Source of the DNA: Microbacterium mangrovi
Lineage (GTDB): Bacteria; Actinomycetota; Actinomycetes; Actinomycetales; Microbacteriaceae
Direction: 5' to 3'
DNA length: 64,000 nucleotides
NCBI RefSeq assembly: GCF_000802305.1
Contig: NZ_JTDK01000001.1
Location: 1 to 64,000 of the forward strand
Part shown: positions 1 through 7,936 of the stretch, piece by piece
Numbering within the stretch: position 1 is the first letter of the stretch
How the letters are laid out: every line of letters starts with the position of its first letter
Made by a program: the position numbers and the translations under genes
The notes under the pieces: model-generated
What the model saw: only the letters and a program-made list of their open reading frames with translations
Told to the model about the DNA's origin: nothing
Database searches by the model: none

Positions 1-1145
1 GGCGGATGACGTTCAGTGGGGAACGCGCCCCCGCGAGGCACCCGCACGTGGCCGCCGCGGTGGAGGCGGGGGTGTTGAGTGTGGCGTGTGCGGGTGCGAT
101 CACGACCCTGCTGGATCGGGTGGCGTGCCGGGCCGACCGGGCCCTGCTGGCGCAGGCGGAGCAGACTCTGGTGGAGCAGGCGGCCGGGTTGTCGCTGTCC
201 GAGTTGCAGGTGGTGTTGCGGCGGGCGGAGGCGTGGTTGGACCCGGACGGGCTGGAACCGAAGCTCGAGAATCTGCGGGATGCCCGGTTCTTGAGGATCT
301 GGGAAGACCAGCACGGCATGATCAACCTCGACGGCCGATTGGACCCGGCGACCGGCGCCCCGATCAAAGCCGCGATCGACGCCCTGGTGACCGCGCAGAT
401 CCGCGCGATGCGCGGCCACAACCACCCCGACGGCGACGGAGCCGGGGACGGGGCAGCGGGCGACGGTGGGTGGAGCTGGAGCGACGGCGGCGAGCCCGCC
501 ACGGATGCCGACGGCTCACCCGCGGCCGGTGCGGGCACGGGTGATGCCGGTGTGGGTGGGCCGGTGGAGCGGCGCACGATCGTGCAGTTGCAGGCCGACG
601 CGCTGTCCACTCTCGCGAAGATCGGCCTCGGCTCCGACAATGCTCCCGCTCCGCTGGCGACCACCACCGTGGTGGTGCGGATCCCGCTGGAAGCCCTCAC
701 CACCGGGACCGGGGTGGCGACCATCGACGGCCTCACCCAACCCGTCGACGCCGGCACCGCCCGACGGATGGCCGCGGACGCGGAGATCATCCCGATCGTC
801 CTCGGGAGTAAAAGTGAGGTCCTCGACTACGGCCGGTCCCGCCGGTTGTTCTCCAAAGCGCAAAGACTGGCCCTGGTCGAACGTGACGGCGGGTGCGCGT
901 CCTGCGCCGCCCCACCGGGGATGTGTGAAGCCCATCACCTGACCTGGTGGTCCCACGGCGGCAGAACTGATCTGGACGACGGGATCCTGCTGTGTACCAG
1001 CTGCCACCACACGATCCACAAACACGACTGGGACATCCGCATCGATGACACCGGGGTGTGGTTCCTCCCGCCCGCTCACATCGACCCGACCCGCACACCC
1101 CGGCGCGGCGGACGCCGCCGCCACGACTACCAACCCGCCGCCTGA
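1..1145 (+). CDS. HNH endonuclease, DUF222 (13E12) family, 5' end outside window
   Basis: DUF222 domain followed by a C-terminal HNH nuclease module. The HNH part is clear: a CASC pair near residue 297 (counting from the ATG at base 6), then EAHHLTWWSHGG with the catalytic His pair, then CTSCHHTIHKHDWDI. The frame is open from the first base, and the family normally has about 100 more residues before this point, so the ATG at base 6 is probably internal and the gene is cut by the window edge. A Gly/Asp-rich linker (residues ~140-180) is typical of the family. These are multicopy genes in actinobacteria; their biological role is not established. A second, broken copy lies at 54512. Confidence 0.85.
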   Translation, partial: RMTFSGERAPARHPHVAAAVEAGVLSVACAGAITTLLDRVACRADRALLAQAEQTLVEQAAGLSLSELQVVLRRAEAWLDPDGLEPKLENLRDARFLRIWEDQHGMINLDGRLDPATGAPIKAAIDALVTAQIRAMRGHNHPDGDGAGDGAAGDGGWSWSDGGEPATDADGSPAAGAGTGDAGVGGPVERRTIVQLQADALSTLAKIGLGSDNAPAPLATTTVVVRIPLEALTTGTGVATIDGLTQPVDAGTARRMAADAEIIPIVLGSKSEVLDYGRSRRLFSKAQRLALVERDGGCASCAAPPGMCEAHHLTWWSHGGRTDLDDGILLCTSCHHTIHKHDWDIRIDDTGVWFLPPAHIDPTRTPRRGGRRRHDYQPAA

Positions 1146-1175
1146 CACCCATGCGCCAGGGACGCCCAACCAGGC

Positions 1176-1304
1176 GGGCTGAGCCTGTCGAAGCCCAACG
1201 CCCCGGCACGTCTGCCCTTCGACAAGCTCAGGGCGCCCGATCAGGCGGGCTGAGCCTGTCGAAGCCCAACACCCCGGCACGCCTGCCCTTCGACAAGCGC
1301 AGGG
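1176..1304. repeat. Palindromic repeat family A, two tandem units
   Basis: Two 71-bp units, each made of GGCTGAGCCTGTCGAAGCC (starting at 1177 and 1248) and its near-inverse CCCTTCGACAAGCTCAGGG (1215 and 1286), with a conserved CCCCGGCACG between. The arms can pair into a cruciform or hairpin, as in REP-type elements. It lies just after a stop codon. Single arms recur at 44801 and, inside a coding sequence, at 60010. Confidence 0.85.
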
Positions 1305-1342
1305 CGCGAGAACGGGCAGCGAACGATCACAATGCCCCGGTC

Positions 1343-1348
1343 TAAGCT
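1343..1348 (+). promoter_or_regulatory. -10 box TAAGCT, leaderless-type
   Basis: TAAGCT ends 6 nt before the ATG at 1355, so transcription should start at or next to the start codon. Part of a recurrent pattern in this window. Confidence 0.5.
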
Positions 1349-1354
1349 GGCCGG

Positions 1355-1750
1355 ATGCCGCGACCCGACTGGACCCCGCACCGCCGCGACGACGGCGAGC
1401 TCGTCGGCTGGATCATGCCGGCCGGCGAGGACTGGGTGCCGATCGACCTGTTCGGGCGGGAGGTCACCGGCGCGACCGACTGGCTCGACGCGGAGGCTGC
1501 CCTGGAAGAACGCGGCATCCGGTTCCTCGCGGACATCTGGATGCTGGAGCGCGACGGTGCCGCCCCCGTGCGTGTGCGGATCGTCGAGGTCACGCCCGAC
1601 CGCGCCGGCGTCCCCGGGCGCGTGGTCGTGCAGACGGACGACTTCGGCGCGATCGACGCGCCCGTCACCCGGTTCGAACTGCCGTGGCCGGCACCGGCCG
1701 CGCTGCGCCCGCGCCGCGACGACGACCCGGACGGGCGCATCTTCCGCTGA
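1355..1750 (+). CDS. Hypothetical protein
   Basis: 131 residues, acidic, soluble, with no signal peptide, membrane segment or recognised family. Begins MPRPDWTPHRRDDGELVGWI and is dense in charged and Trp/Pro residues. Start supported by the -10 box 6 nt upstream; no Shine-Dalgarno is present. Codon use matches its neighbours. The GNAT gene follows within a few bases and may be co-transcribed. No function can be assigned. Confidence 0.75.
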   Translation: MPRPDWTPHRRDDGELVGWIMPAGEDWVPIDLFGREVTGATDWLDAEAALEERGIRFLADIWMLERDGAAPVRVRIVEVTPDRAGVPGRVVVQTDDFGAIDAPVTRFELPWPAPAALRPRRDDDPDGRIFR

Positions 1751-1759
1751 CGCGATGCG

Positions 1760-1765
1760 TAGGGT
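1760..1765 (+). promoter_or_regulatory. -10 box TAGGGT that favours the GTG start at 1773
   Basis: TAGGGT ends 7 nt before GTG 1773. The alternative in-frame ATG at 1755 lies upstream of this box and would be absent from a transcript begun here. Confidence 0.4.
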
Positions 1766-1772
1766 GGCATCC

Positions 1773-2465
1773 GTGGAGACCCCGGCATCCCTCGACATCC
1801 GCCCGCTCGACACGGTGGAGGCCGCCTTCGCCGCGTCCGACGTCCTGTCCCAGGTGTGGGGCGGCGACCGCACCGGGATGCCCGCGAACCTCCTGCGCGC
1901 ACTGGCCCACGCCGGCAACTACGCGTACGGCGTGTACGACGCCGACCGCATCGTCGGAGCGTCCGTGGCGTTCTTCGGACCGCCCGACGCGCGCACCCTG
2001 CACTCCCACATCACCGGGCTCCTGCCGGCGCACCGCGGGCACGGGGAGGGGCGCGCGCTGAAGCTGCATCAGCGCGACTGGGCGCTCGCGCACGGCGCCG
2101 ACCGGGTCACGTGGACCTTCGATCCGCTGGTGGCGCGCAACGCGCACTTCAACATCCGGGTGCTCGGGGTCCGTGTCGTGGAGTACCTCGTCGACCACTA
2201 CGGCGCGATGGACGACGGCGTCAACCGCGGCGACGAGTCCGATCGGCTGCTGGTCTCCTGGGACCTCCTCGCCCCGCCGCCGCAGCCCGGCGAGACGGTC
2301 GCCTCGGTCGCGGTGCCGCGCGACATCGAGACGATCCGTCGCACCACGGGCGACGCTCTGGTGTGGCGGCGCCGGGTCCGCGAGCAGATGCTCGCCCAGT
2401 TCGCCGCCGGGCTCGTCGTCGGCGGGTTCGACGACGAGCACGGCTACCTGTTCGTCCGCCCGTGA
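1773..2465 (+). CDS. GNAT-type acetyltransferase (predicted)
   Basis: About 230 residues resembling the single-domain 'predicted acetyltransferase' group within GNAT. A central stretch with TGLLPAHRGHGEGRALKLHQ (around residues 80-100) looks like the acetyl-CoA pyrophosphate loop (R/Q-x-x-G-x-G/A). WTFDPLVARNAHFNIRVLG follows, as in this group. Substrate unknown. The start is uncertain: ATG 1755 adds six residues and would fit read-through from the preceding gene (4-nt gap), while GTG 1773 fits the leaderless -10 box. I infer a cytosolic CoA-dependent N-acyl transfer role from the family only. Confidence 0.75.
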   Translation: METPASLDIRPLDTVEAAFAASDVLSQVWGGDRTGMPANLLRALAHAGNYAYGVYDADRIVGASVAFFGPPDARTLHSHITGLLPAHRGHGEGRALKLHQRDWALAHGADRVTWTFDPLVARNAHFNIRVLGVRVVEYLVDHYGAMDDGVNRGDESDRLLVSWDLLAPPPQPGETVASVAVPRDIETIRRTTGDALVWRRRVREQMLAQFAAGLVVGGFDDEHGYLFVRP

Positions 2466-2630
2466 GGCATCCAGCTGTTCGATAGCCTTCTTGCAGGGCC
2501 TTGATAATTCCCCGGGACAGGGCCAGGATGTCGCACAAGGTCGCCACTGGGGGCGGCCCGTGCGCCCGCAGCGCAGCGGGCGTCTGGGGAGATCCGGTCT
2601 GGGGGCCGGATCCAGGAAGCTGGAGGTTCC

Positions 2631-3719
2631 ATGCATTCCATGCGCGCGCTCGCTGTCGGCTGTGCCGTCGCCGGGCTCATCATCGCCACACCCGCCGTGG
2701 CTTCGGCCAAGACCGGACCACCGACGACGAGCGACTGGAGCGACGCCTCGCTGGCGCCGTTCAACCTGGAAGTCGACGGGACGCGTGTGCTCGTCGCCGA
2801 CGGATTCACCGGGATGGTCGGAGCACTGCAGCCGGACGGCACTCTCGCACCGGTCGTCACGGACGTCCCCGGCGTGGCCGGGATCGCGACGCGCGGCAAG
2901 TGGCTCGCGTACACGTCGACGGTGTCGACACCGCCCGACGAGCAGCATCCGGAAGGCGTGAACGTCGCGTCCGGGCTCAACATCCGAACGCCGCAGGGCA
3001 CCATCGTCTACGCGGACACGCACGCGTTCGAAGTCGCGAACAACCCCGACGCCGGAGTGACGTACGGGCCCGCCGACGCGAGCTGCCTGCCCGACTCGCC
3101 GTTCGGGGCGCACAACGGCCTCGTCGACTCGCACGCGTACTCCGTGGCATCCGGCAACGGCGTCTGGTACGTCGCGGACGCCGGCGGCAACGACATCCTC
3201 AAGGTCACCGACAGCGGTCAGGTCAGCCTGGTCGCGGTACTTCCGCGCAAGGCGTTCGACATCCCGCCCGAGGCCGCCCCGGCGCCGTGCCTCGTCGGCA
3301 CCTACTACTCGGAGCCGGTGCCGACCGACGTTGAGGTCGGCGGCGACGGACAGCTGTACGTCACCACGCTCACCGGCGCGACCGAGGCCGGCATCCCGGG
3401 CCTCAGCGACCTGTGGCGGATCAACCCGACGACCGGTGCGATCACCCATCTCGCCGGCGGCTTCAGCGGCGCGACGAACCTGGCGCTCGGGAAGAACGGC
3501 GAGATCTACGTCGCCGAACTCGACGGCGGCGGCATCTCCGTCTACCGCAACGGCGTCGTCTCGCCGTACGCCGCGCTTCCGAACGCGCTCGCGGTCGAGA
3601 CCGGTGCCGGGGGCACCGTCTGGGCGTCGACCATCGGGCTGCTGCAGCAGAACCCGGTGCCGAGCCGGATCGTCTCGATCTCGAACGGCAAGGTGAAGGT
3701 CCAGGCCAAGCTGCCCTGA
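2631..3719 (+). CDS. ScyD/ScyE-like secreted beta-propeller protein
   Basis: 362 residues. A Sec signal peptide (hydrophobic core ALAVGCAVAGLIIATPAVASA, cleavage after ASA near residue 26) indicates export. The mature part is built of repeated YVAD/YVTT/YVAE blades typical of NHL/SMP-30-like propellers and of the ScyD/ScyE family (named after cyanobacterial scytonemin genes; here the link is to the fold, not to scytonemin). Cys pairs near residues 150 and 222 could form a disulfide outside the cell. A strong Shine-Dalgarno, GGAGG, sits about 5 nt before the ATG. Transcribed alone, with a hairpin terminator after it. Ligand or substrate unknown. Confidence 0.8.
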   Translation: MHSMRALAVGCAVAGLIIATPAVASAKTGPPTTSDWSDASLAPFNLEVDGTRVLVADGFTGMVGALQPDGTLAPVVTDVPGVAGIATRGKWLAYTSTVSTPPDEQHPEGVNVASGLNIRTPQGTIVYADTHAFEVANNPDAGVTYGPADASCLPDSPFGAHNGLVDSHAYSVASGNGVWYVADAGGNDILKVTDSGQVSLVAVLPRKAFDIPPEAAPAPCLVGTYYSEPVPTDVEVGGDGQLYVTTLTGATEAGIPGLSDLWRINPTTGAITHLAGGFSGATNLALGKNGEIYVAELDGGGISVYRNGVVSPYAALPNALAVETGAGGTVWASTIGLLQQNPVPSRIVSISNGKVKVQAKLP

Positions 3720-3737
3720 CCCCGTTCCCGCAGGCAG

Positions 3738-3764
3738 GACCCCGGCTCGGGAGGGCCGGGGTCC
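3738..3764 (+). terminator. Hairpin terminator after the propeller gene
   Basis: GGACCCCGGC pairs perfectly with GCCGGGGTCC around a 7-nt loop, 18 nt after the stop codon. No long T tract follows, as usual in high-GC actinobacteria. Confidence 0.65.
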
Positions 3765-3767
3765 CGC

Positions 3768-3773
3768 TACGCT
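3768..3773 (+). promoter_or_regulatory. -10 box TACGCT, leaderless-type
   Basis: TACGCT ends 7 nt before ATG 3781. It is the likely promoter of the cyclase / enolase-superfamily / oxidase operon. Confidence 0.5.
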
Positions 3774-3780
3774 GGCGCTC

Positions 3781-4695
3781 ATGCCCGACTATCGCGCCCA
3801 TTTCGACTTCGAGATCGCCTTCGCCAACGGCGGCGGGATGACCGGAACCGGCTTCCGGCTCGACGTGCCGGATGCCGCGATCGACGACGCCGCCCTCGGA
3901 CGCCTGCTCGTGCAGCACCTGGGCCTCGCACTTGTGCGCGACGTGGTGCTGCGGGACGTGCGCATCGTCGAGGAGCAGCACCGGGGCAGTCGCGGGGTGG
4001 ACGCCTCGACGCCGGATGCCGGCATCCGCATCGTCGATCTCAGTCACCGGATCCGCGAGGGTCTCATCACGTACCCCGGTCTTCCCGCGCCGGTGTTCAC
4101 CCCGCACCTCACGCGGGAGGATTCGCGCACGCGGTACGCCCCGGGCACCGAGTTCGCGATGGACGTGATCACGATGATCGGCAACACCGGCACCTACCTC
4201 GACGCCCCGTTCCACCGCTACGCGGACGGCGCGGACCTCGCCGGACTGGAGCTCGCGAGCCTCGTCGGCCTGCGCGCGGAGGTGTTCCACCTCGAGGATG
4301 CCTGGTCGCCGACGTCCCGCGGCATCCTCGCCGAGACGCTCGCCGACCGCGACGTGCGCGGCGCCGCCGTGCTGCTGCACACCGGCTGGGATCGCTTCTT
4401 CGGCACCCCCGCCTACGGCTCCGGTGCACCGTTCCTCACCGGGGGCGCCGCGCAGTGGCTGATCGAGGCGGGGGCGGTGCTGGTCGGCATCGATTCGCTG
4501 AACATCGACGACACCGAGTCGGATGGCGAGCGTCCGGCGCACTCCCTGCTGCTGGGTGCCGGCATCCACGTGGTCGAGCACCTGACGAACCTCGGCTCCG
4601 TGCCGGCCACCGGTGCCCGGTTCACCGCCGCTCCTCCGGCGGTCGAGCGGTTCGGCACCTTCCCGGTGCGCGCCTTCGCCGAAGTCCCCGCCTGA
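3781..4695 (+). CDS. Cyclase-family (kynurenine formamidase-like) hydrolase with extra N-terminal domain
   Basis: 304 residues. Residues ~83-300 form a cyclase/KynB-type domain (IVDLSHRIREGLITYPGLP, later NTGTYLDAPFHRYADG, and LLHTGWDRFFGT). The first ~75 residues are an added domain I do not recognise. Classical members bind metal through H-x-G-T-H-x-D-A-P-x-H; here the first His is Asn and the second is Tyr, with the Asp and last His kept, so the metal site must differ or be reduced. First gene of a tight operon with an enolase-superfamily enzyme and an FMN alpha-hydroxy-acid oxidase, suggesting catabolism of a ring or acyl compound; the actual substrate is unknown. It could be an amidohydrolase or lactonase-like enzyme. 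Confidence 0.8.
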   Translation: MPDYRAHFDFEIAFANGGGMTGTGFRLDVPDAAIDDAALGRLLVQHLGLALVRDVVLRDVRIVEEQHRGSRGVDASTPDAGIRIVDLSHRIREGLITYPGLPAPVFTPHLTREDSRTRYAPGTEFAMDVITMIGNTGTYLDAPFHRYADGADLAGLELASLVGLRAEVFHLEDAWSPTSRGILAETLADRDVRGAAVLLHTGWDRFFGTPAYGSGAPFLTGGAAQWLIEAGAVLVGIDSLNIDDTESDGERPAHSLLLGAGIHVVEHLTNLGSVPATGARFTAAPPAVERFGTFPVRAFAEVPA

Positions 4696-4718
4696 CGCCG
4701 GGCAGCCGGGCCGCCGCG

Positions 4719-4724
4719 TAGCCT
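4719..4724 (+). promoter_or_regulatory. -10 box TAGCCT, leaderless-type
   Basis: TAGCCT ends 6 nt before ATG 4731 in the 35-nt gap between the cyclase and the enolase-superfamily gene. It could give an internal start. Confidence 0.45.
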
Positions 4725-4730
4725 GATGCC

Positions 4731-5861
4731 ATGCCCACTGCTGCGCTGCGCCCGGTCACCGTCGATGGCTTCGAACTGCGCGTGCTGCATCTGCCGCTCG
4801 TCTCGCCGTTCACCACGTCGTTCGGCACCGAGACCGTGCGCGAGGTCATCGTGGTGCGCGCCCGCACCACCGACGGCGACGGCTGGGGCGAGATCGTCAC
4901 CCAGTACGACCCCCTGTATTCGAGCGAGTACACGCACGGCGCGTGGGATGTCGCCCAGCGCTTCCTGATCCCCGCTCTCCTGGAGCGGCGCACCCTCGCC
5001 CCCGACGACGTCGCCGCGGTGCTCGAGCCGTTCAAGGGGCACCGCATGGCCAAGGCGGGGCTCGAACTCGCGGTGCTGGATGCCGCGCTCCGCCGCGACG
5101 GCATCCCCCTCGGCGCCCATCTCGGCGCCGTCCGCGACCGGGTCCCGTCGGGCGTCTCGGTCGGCATCCAGCGCGACCCGGCCGCCCTCGTGGACGCCGT
5201 GCACGGGTACCTCGACGAGGGGTACGTGCGCATCAAGATCAAGATCAGACCCGGACGCGACGTCGACGACACCGCCGCCGTGCGCGACGCGTTCGGCACC
5301 ATCCCGCTGCAGGTCGACGCGAATTCCGCGTACACGCTTCAGGATGCCGACGTGCTCGCCGAACTCGACCGGTTCGACCTGCTGCTGATCGAGCAGCCCC
5401 TGCAGGAGGACGACCTCGTCGACCACGCGACCCTCGCGCGGCGGCTGCGGACGCCCGTTTGCCTGGACGAATCCGTCGTCTCGCTCAAGGCCGCCCGCGA
5501 CGCCCTGGCCCTCGGATCCTGTCGCATCGTCAACATCAAGGCGGGCCGGGTCGGCGGATACCTCGAGGCGGTCCGCATCCACGACCTCGCGCAGGACGCC
5601 GGCGTGCCGGTGTGGTGCGGCGGGATGCTGGAGACCGGCATCGGCCGGGCGGCGAACGCGGCGCTGGCGGCGCTTCCGGGGTTCACGCTGCCGGGCGACG
5701 TGTCGGCATCGGCACGGTTCTACACGCGCGACATCGTCACCGAGCCGGCAGTGCTCGAGGACGGTCAGGTGCGCGTGCCGACCGGTCCTGGGCTCGGTGT
5801 CGAGATCGACCCGGTCGCGCTGGAGGACTGCACCGTCGAGCGGGTGGTGGTGGGCCGGTGA
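4731..5861 (+). CDS. menC: Enolase-superfamily enzyme, o-succinylbenzoate synthase / N-acylamino acid racemase type
   Basis: 376 residues. Muconate-lactonizing-enzyme N-terminal cap followed by the barrel. Catalytic landmarks are in place: IKIKI (the KxK pair, ~residue 166), QVDANSAYT (first metal Asp), LIEQPL (Glu), CLDESV (Asp-Glu) and IVNIKAGRVGG (second catalytic Lys). This pattern is the OSBS/NSAR group, which removes a proton alpha to a carboxylate. The symbol menC is by family only: no other menaquinone gene is near, and the neighbours (cyclase upstream, hydroxy-acid oxidase overlapping downstream) point instead to a catabolic racemase or dehydratase. Its stop overlaps the next start by 4 nt (GTGA). 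Confidence 0.8.
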   Translation: MPTAALRPVTVDGFELRVLHLPLVSPFTTSFGTETVREVIVVRARTTDGDGWGEIVTQYDPLYSSEYTHGAWDVAQRFLIPALLERRTLAPDDVAAVLEPFKGHRMAKAGLELAVLDAALRRDGIPLGAHLGAVRDRVPSGVSVGIQRDPAALVDAVHGYLDEGYVRIKIKIRPGRDVDDTAAVRDAFGTIPLQVDANSAYTLQDADVLAELDRFDLLLIEQPLQEDDLVDHATLARRLRTPVCLDESVVSLKAARDALALGSCRIVNIKAGRVGGYLEAVRIHDLAQDAGVPVWCGGMLETGIGRAANAALAALPGFTLPGDVSASARFYTRDIVTEPAVLEDGQVRVPTGPGLGVEIDPVALEDCTVERVVVGR

Positions 5862-7183
5862 GCGCGGCGAACGGCATCGTGCCCGACGATCCCGCGGCGG
5901 CGCGCGGCATCGGCCGGCGCGCGCAGTCCGACATCTACCGCGCCGGGATCACCGGCTCCCGGCCGGCGGCACCCGTGCATCCGGACGCGCTGGAGCACGC
6001 CGCCCGCAAGGCGCTCAGCGCCGAGGCCTTCGCGTACATCGCCGGGGGAGCGGGCGCCGGGCGCACCATGGCGGCCAACCGCGCCGCGTTCGAGCGCTGG
6101 CAGGTCTGGCCGCGGCCGCTGCGGGACGTCTCCGAGCGCGACCTGTCGACGACCTTCCTCGGCCGCACGCGGCACACCCCGCTGCTGCTGGCGCCGCTCG
6201 GCGTCATGGAGATGGCGCACGCGCAGGCCGACCTCGCCGTGGCGCGGGCTGCGGCATCCCTCGCCGTCCCGTACACGCTCAGCAACCAGGCCTCGTTCCC
6301 GATGGAGGCCGTGGCGGATGCCGCGCCCGGCGGCGCGCGCCTGTTCCAGCTGTACTGGTCGGCATCCGACGAGCTCAACGCTTCGCTGATCGGCCGGGCC
6401 GAGGCATCCGGCTGCGAGGCGATCGTCGTCACGCTCGACACGCACCTGCTCGGCTGGCGCACGCACGACCTCGATGTCGGGTACCTGCCGTTCACGCGCG
6501 GGCTCGGCATCGCCCAGTACACGAGCGACGCGGTGTTCCAGCAGCTGGTGCGCGAGCGCGCCCGCACGTCGGGCCCGGCGCCGAGCGTGCGGATGACCCC
6601 CAAGACCGTCGCCGCGGGCATCTCGATGGCCCGCAAGACGGCCCCGATCACGGGGGTGGGCGTGCGCGAGGGACTGCGCTCGCCGCTGCCGCGAGCCGCC
6701 GTCGAGACGTTCCTCGACGTGTTCTCCACCCCGGCGCTGACCTGGGACGACCTGGCGAAGGCGCGGGAGTGGACGTCGCTGCCGATCATCCTGAAAGGCA
6801 TCGTGCACCCCGACGACGCTCTGCGCGCCGTCGATGCCGGCCTGGACGGCGTGTGGGTGTCCAACCACGGCGGGCGGCAGATCGACGCCTCCGTGCCGAC
6901 GCTCGCGGTGCTCCCCGAGATCGCCGATCGCGTCGCGCGGCGCATCCCCATCGTCTTCGATTCCGGGGTGCGCGGGGGTGCGGATGCCTTCATCGCCCTC
7001 GCTCTCGGCGCCACGATGGTGGCACTCGGGCGCCCGTACGCGTACGGGCTCGCCGTTGCGGGGGAGGCGGGGGTGCGTGAAGCGGTCCGCAACGTGCTCG
7101 CGGAGCTCGACATCACGATGGGTCTCGCCGGGCTCACCGCGGTCTCGGACATCGACCGGCAGGCTCTGCGCGAGGTCGGCTGA
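5858..7183 (+). CDS. FMN-dependent alpha-hydroxy-acid oxidizing protein (lactate 2-monooxygenase-like)
   Basis: 441 residues from GTG 5858, chosen because it overlaps the preceding stop (GTGA). The FMN-barrel fold is clear: AAFERWQVWPRPLRDVSERD near the N-terminus, PLLLAPLGVMEM, LFQLYWSA, IVVTLDT, LPIILKGIVHPDDA with the FMN-contacting Lys, and the catalytic SNHGGRQIDAS followed by VFDSGVRGGADAF and ALGRPYAYG. The long loop between the TLDT strand and the LPIILKG strand matches lactate 2-monooxygenases more than glycolate oxidases. Oxidises an alpha-hydroxy acid (lactate, mandelate or similar) with O2. Last gene of the three-gene operon; probably acts on the product of the two enzymes before it. 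Confidence 0.85.
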   Translation: MSAANGIVPDDPAAARGIGRRAQSDIYRAGITGSRPAAPVHPDALEHAARKALSAEAFAYIAGGAGAGRTMAANRAAFERWQVWPRPLRDVSERDLSTTFLGRTRHTPLLLAPLGVMEMAHAQADLAVARAAASLAVPYTLSNQASFPMEAVADAAPGGARLFQLYWSASDELNASLIGRAEASGCEAIVVTLDTHLLGWRTHDLDVGYLPFTRGLGIAQYTSDAVFQQLVRERARTSGPAPSVRMTPKTVAAGISMARKTAPITGVGVREGLRSPLPRAAVETFLDVFSTPALTWDDLAKAREWTSLPIILKGIVHPDDALRAVDAGLDGVWVSNHGGRQIDASVPTLAVLPEIADRVARRIPIVFDSGVRGGADAFIALALGATMVALGRPYAYGLAVAGEAGVREAVRNVLAELDITMGLAGLTAVSDIDRQALREVG

Positions 7184-7234
7184 CCTGCAGGCATCCTTCC
7201 GGGTATCCCCCTGACATGCGTGTCGGCCGAGCCC

Positions 7235-7240
7235 TAGCCT
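7235..7240 (+). promoter_or_regulatory. -10 box TAGCCT, leaderless-type
   Basis: TAGCCT ends 6 nt before ATG 7247; no Shine-Dalgarno is present. Confidence 0.5.
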
Positions 7241-7246
7241 GGGTGC

Positions 7247-7630
7247 ATGACGACGAATCCTCCTCCTCCGCAGCAGCCGCCGTACGGCGGCCCCGCGCAG
7301 CAGCCGATGTCGCCCTCCGACGAAAAGCTCTGGGCGACCCTCATCCAGGTCGGCGGGCTGCTCTTCAACTTCATCCCGGCCCTCATCGGGTACCTGGTGC
7401 TCAAAGACCGCGGTCCGTTCGTGCGGCACTACTCCGTGACCGCGCTGAACTTCCAGCTGACCCTGCTCATCGCGTTCGTGGTGGGGGCGATCACCAGCGT
7501 GCTCCTGATCGGCATCTTCATCATGCTGGCCGCCTACGTGGTGAACATCGTGTTCTCGATCATCGCCGCCGTGAAGGCGAACAAGGGAGAGTGGTACACC
7601 TACCCGATGTCCATCCCCTTCGTGAAGTAG
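7247..7630 (+). CDS. DUF4870 small membrane protein
   Basis: 127 residues. A Pro/Gln-rich cytosolic N-terminus (PPPPQQPPYGG, residues 4-14) is followed by three hydrophobic segments (~residues 30-48, 65-85, 87-108) and a short tail. The VRHYSVTALNFQLTL stretch is the DUF4870/Tic20-like signature. Function of the family is not established. Transcribed alone; start fixed by the -10 box 6 nt upstream. Confidence 0.85.
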   Translation: MTTNPPPPQQPPYGGPAQQPMSPSDEKLWATLIQVGGLLFNFIPALIGYLVLKDRGPFVRHYSVTALNFQLTLLIAFVVGAITSVLLIGIFIMLAAYVVNIVFSIIAAVKANKGEWYTYPMSIPFVK

Positions 7631-7642
7631 GACCGACGAGGC

Positions 7643-7672
7643 GGTACCACTGTCGGCGGATAGTGGTACCGT
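7643..7672 (+). promoter_or_regulatory. vapBC operator and promoter: perfect 9-bp inverted repeat
   Basis: GGTACCACT (7643-7651) and AGTGGTACC (7662-7670) are exact inverses around a 10-nt spacer. The right arm overlaps a TACCGT -10 box (7667-7672) lying 6 nt before ATG 7679. It fits an autorepressor site for the VapB (or VapBC complex) encoded just downstream. Confidence 0.75.
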
Positions 7673-7678
7673 CTTCGC

Positions 7679-7936
7679 ATGGCGACCAATCTGCGACTCC
7701 GGCCGGACGAAGAGGCAGCGCTCAAGGCGGAGTCCGAGCGCACCGGGCTCAGTCAGCAGGCGATTCTGCGACGGGCGATCGACGAGTACCTCGGTCTCGC
7801 ACCCAAGCCCAGGGCCAAGAAGCTGCCCGACTGGGTGATTCCCGCGACCGAGCCCTATCGTCGGATCGAGCCTTCTCTGGTGCTTCCTGACGGCGTGACC
7901 ACGCTGGATCTCCTCGACCGCGAGGACCGCCTGTGA
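7679..7936 (+). CDS. vapB: VapB-like ribbon-helix-helix antitoxin
   Basis: 85 residues. N-terminal ribbon-helix-helix (MATNLRLRPDEEAALKAESE with RTGLSQQAILRRAIDEYL following) binds DNA as a dimer; the basic/Pro-rich then acidic tail (after residue 45) should wrap and block the toxin. Its stop overlaps the toxin start (GTGA), so the two are translationally coupled. The 9-bp inverted repeat just upstream is the likely autoregulation site. Confidence 0.85.
   Translation: MATNLRLRPDEEAALKAESERTGLSQQAILRRAIDEYLGLAPKPRAKKLPDWVIPATEPYRRIEPSLVLPDGVTTLDLLDREDRL

Noticed and set aside
1176..1304. Possible insertion sequence ends or attachment site
   Set aside because: The units are palindromic and tandem, with no transposase or integrase nearby; a REP-like element fits better.
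4731..5861. Assignment as the menaquinone OSBS with certainty
   Set aside because: OSBS and N-acylamino acid racemase share these motifs, and no other men gene is near; kept as a family-level call.
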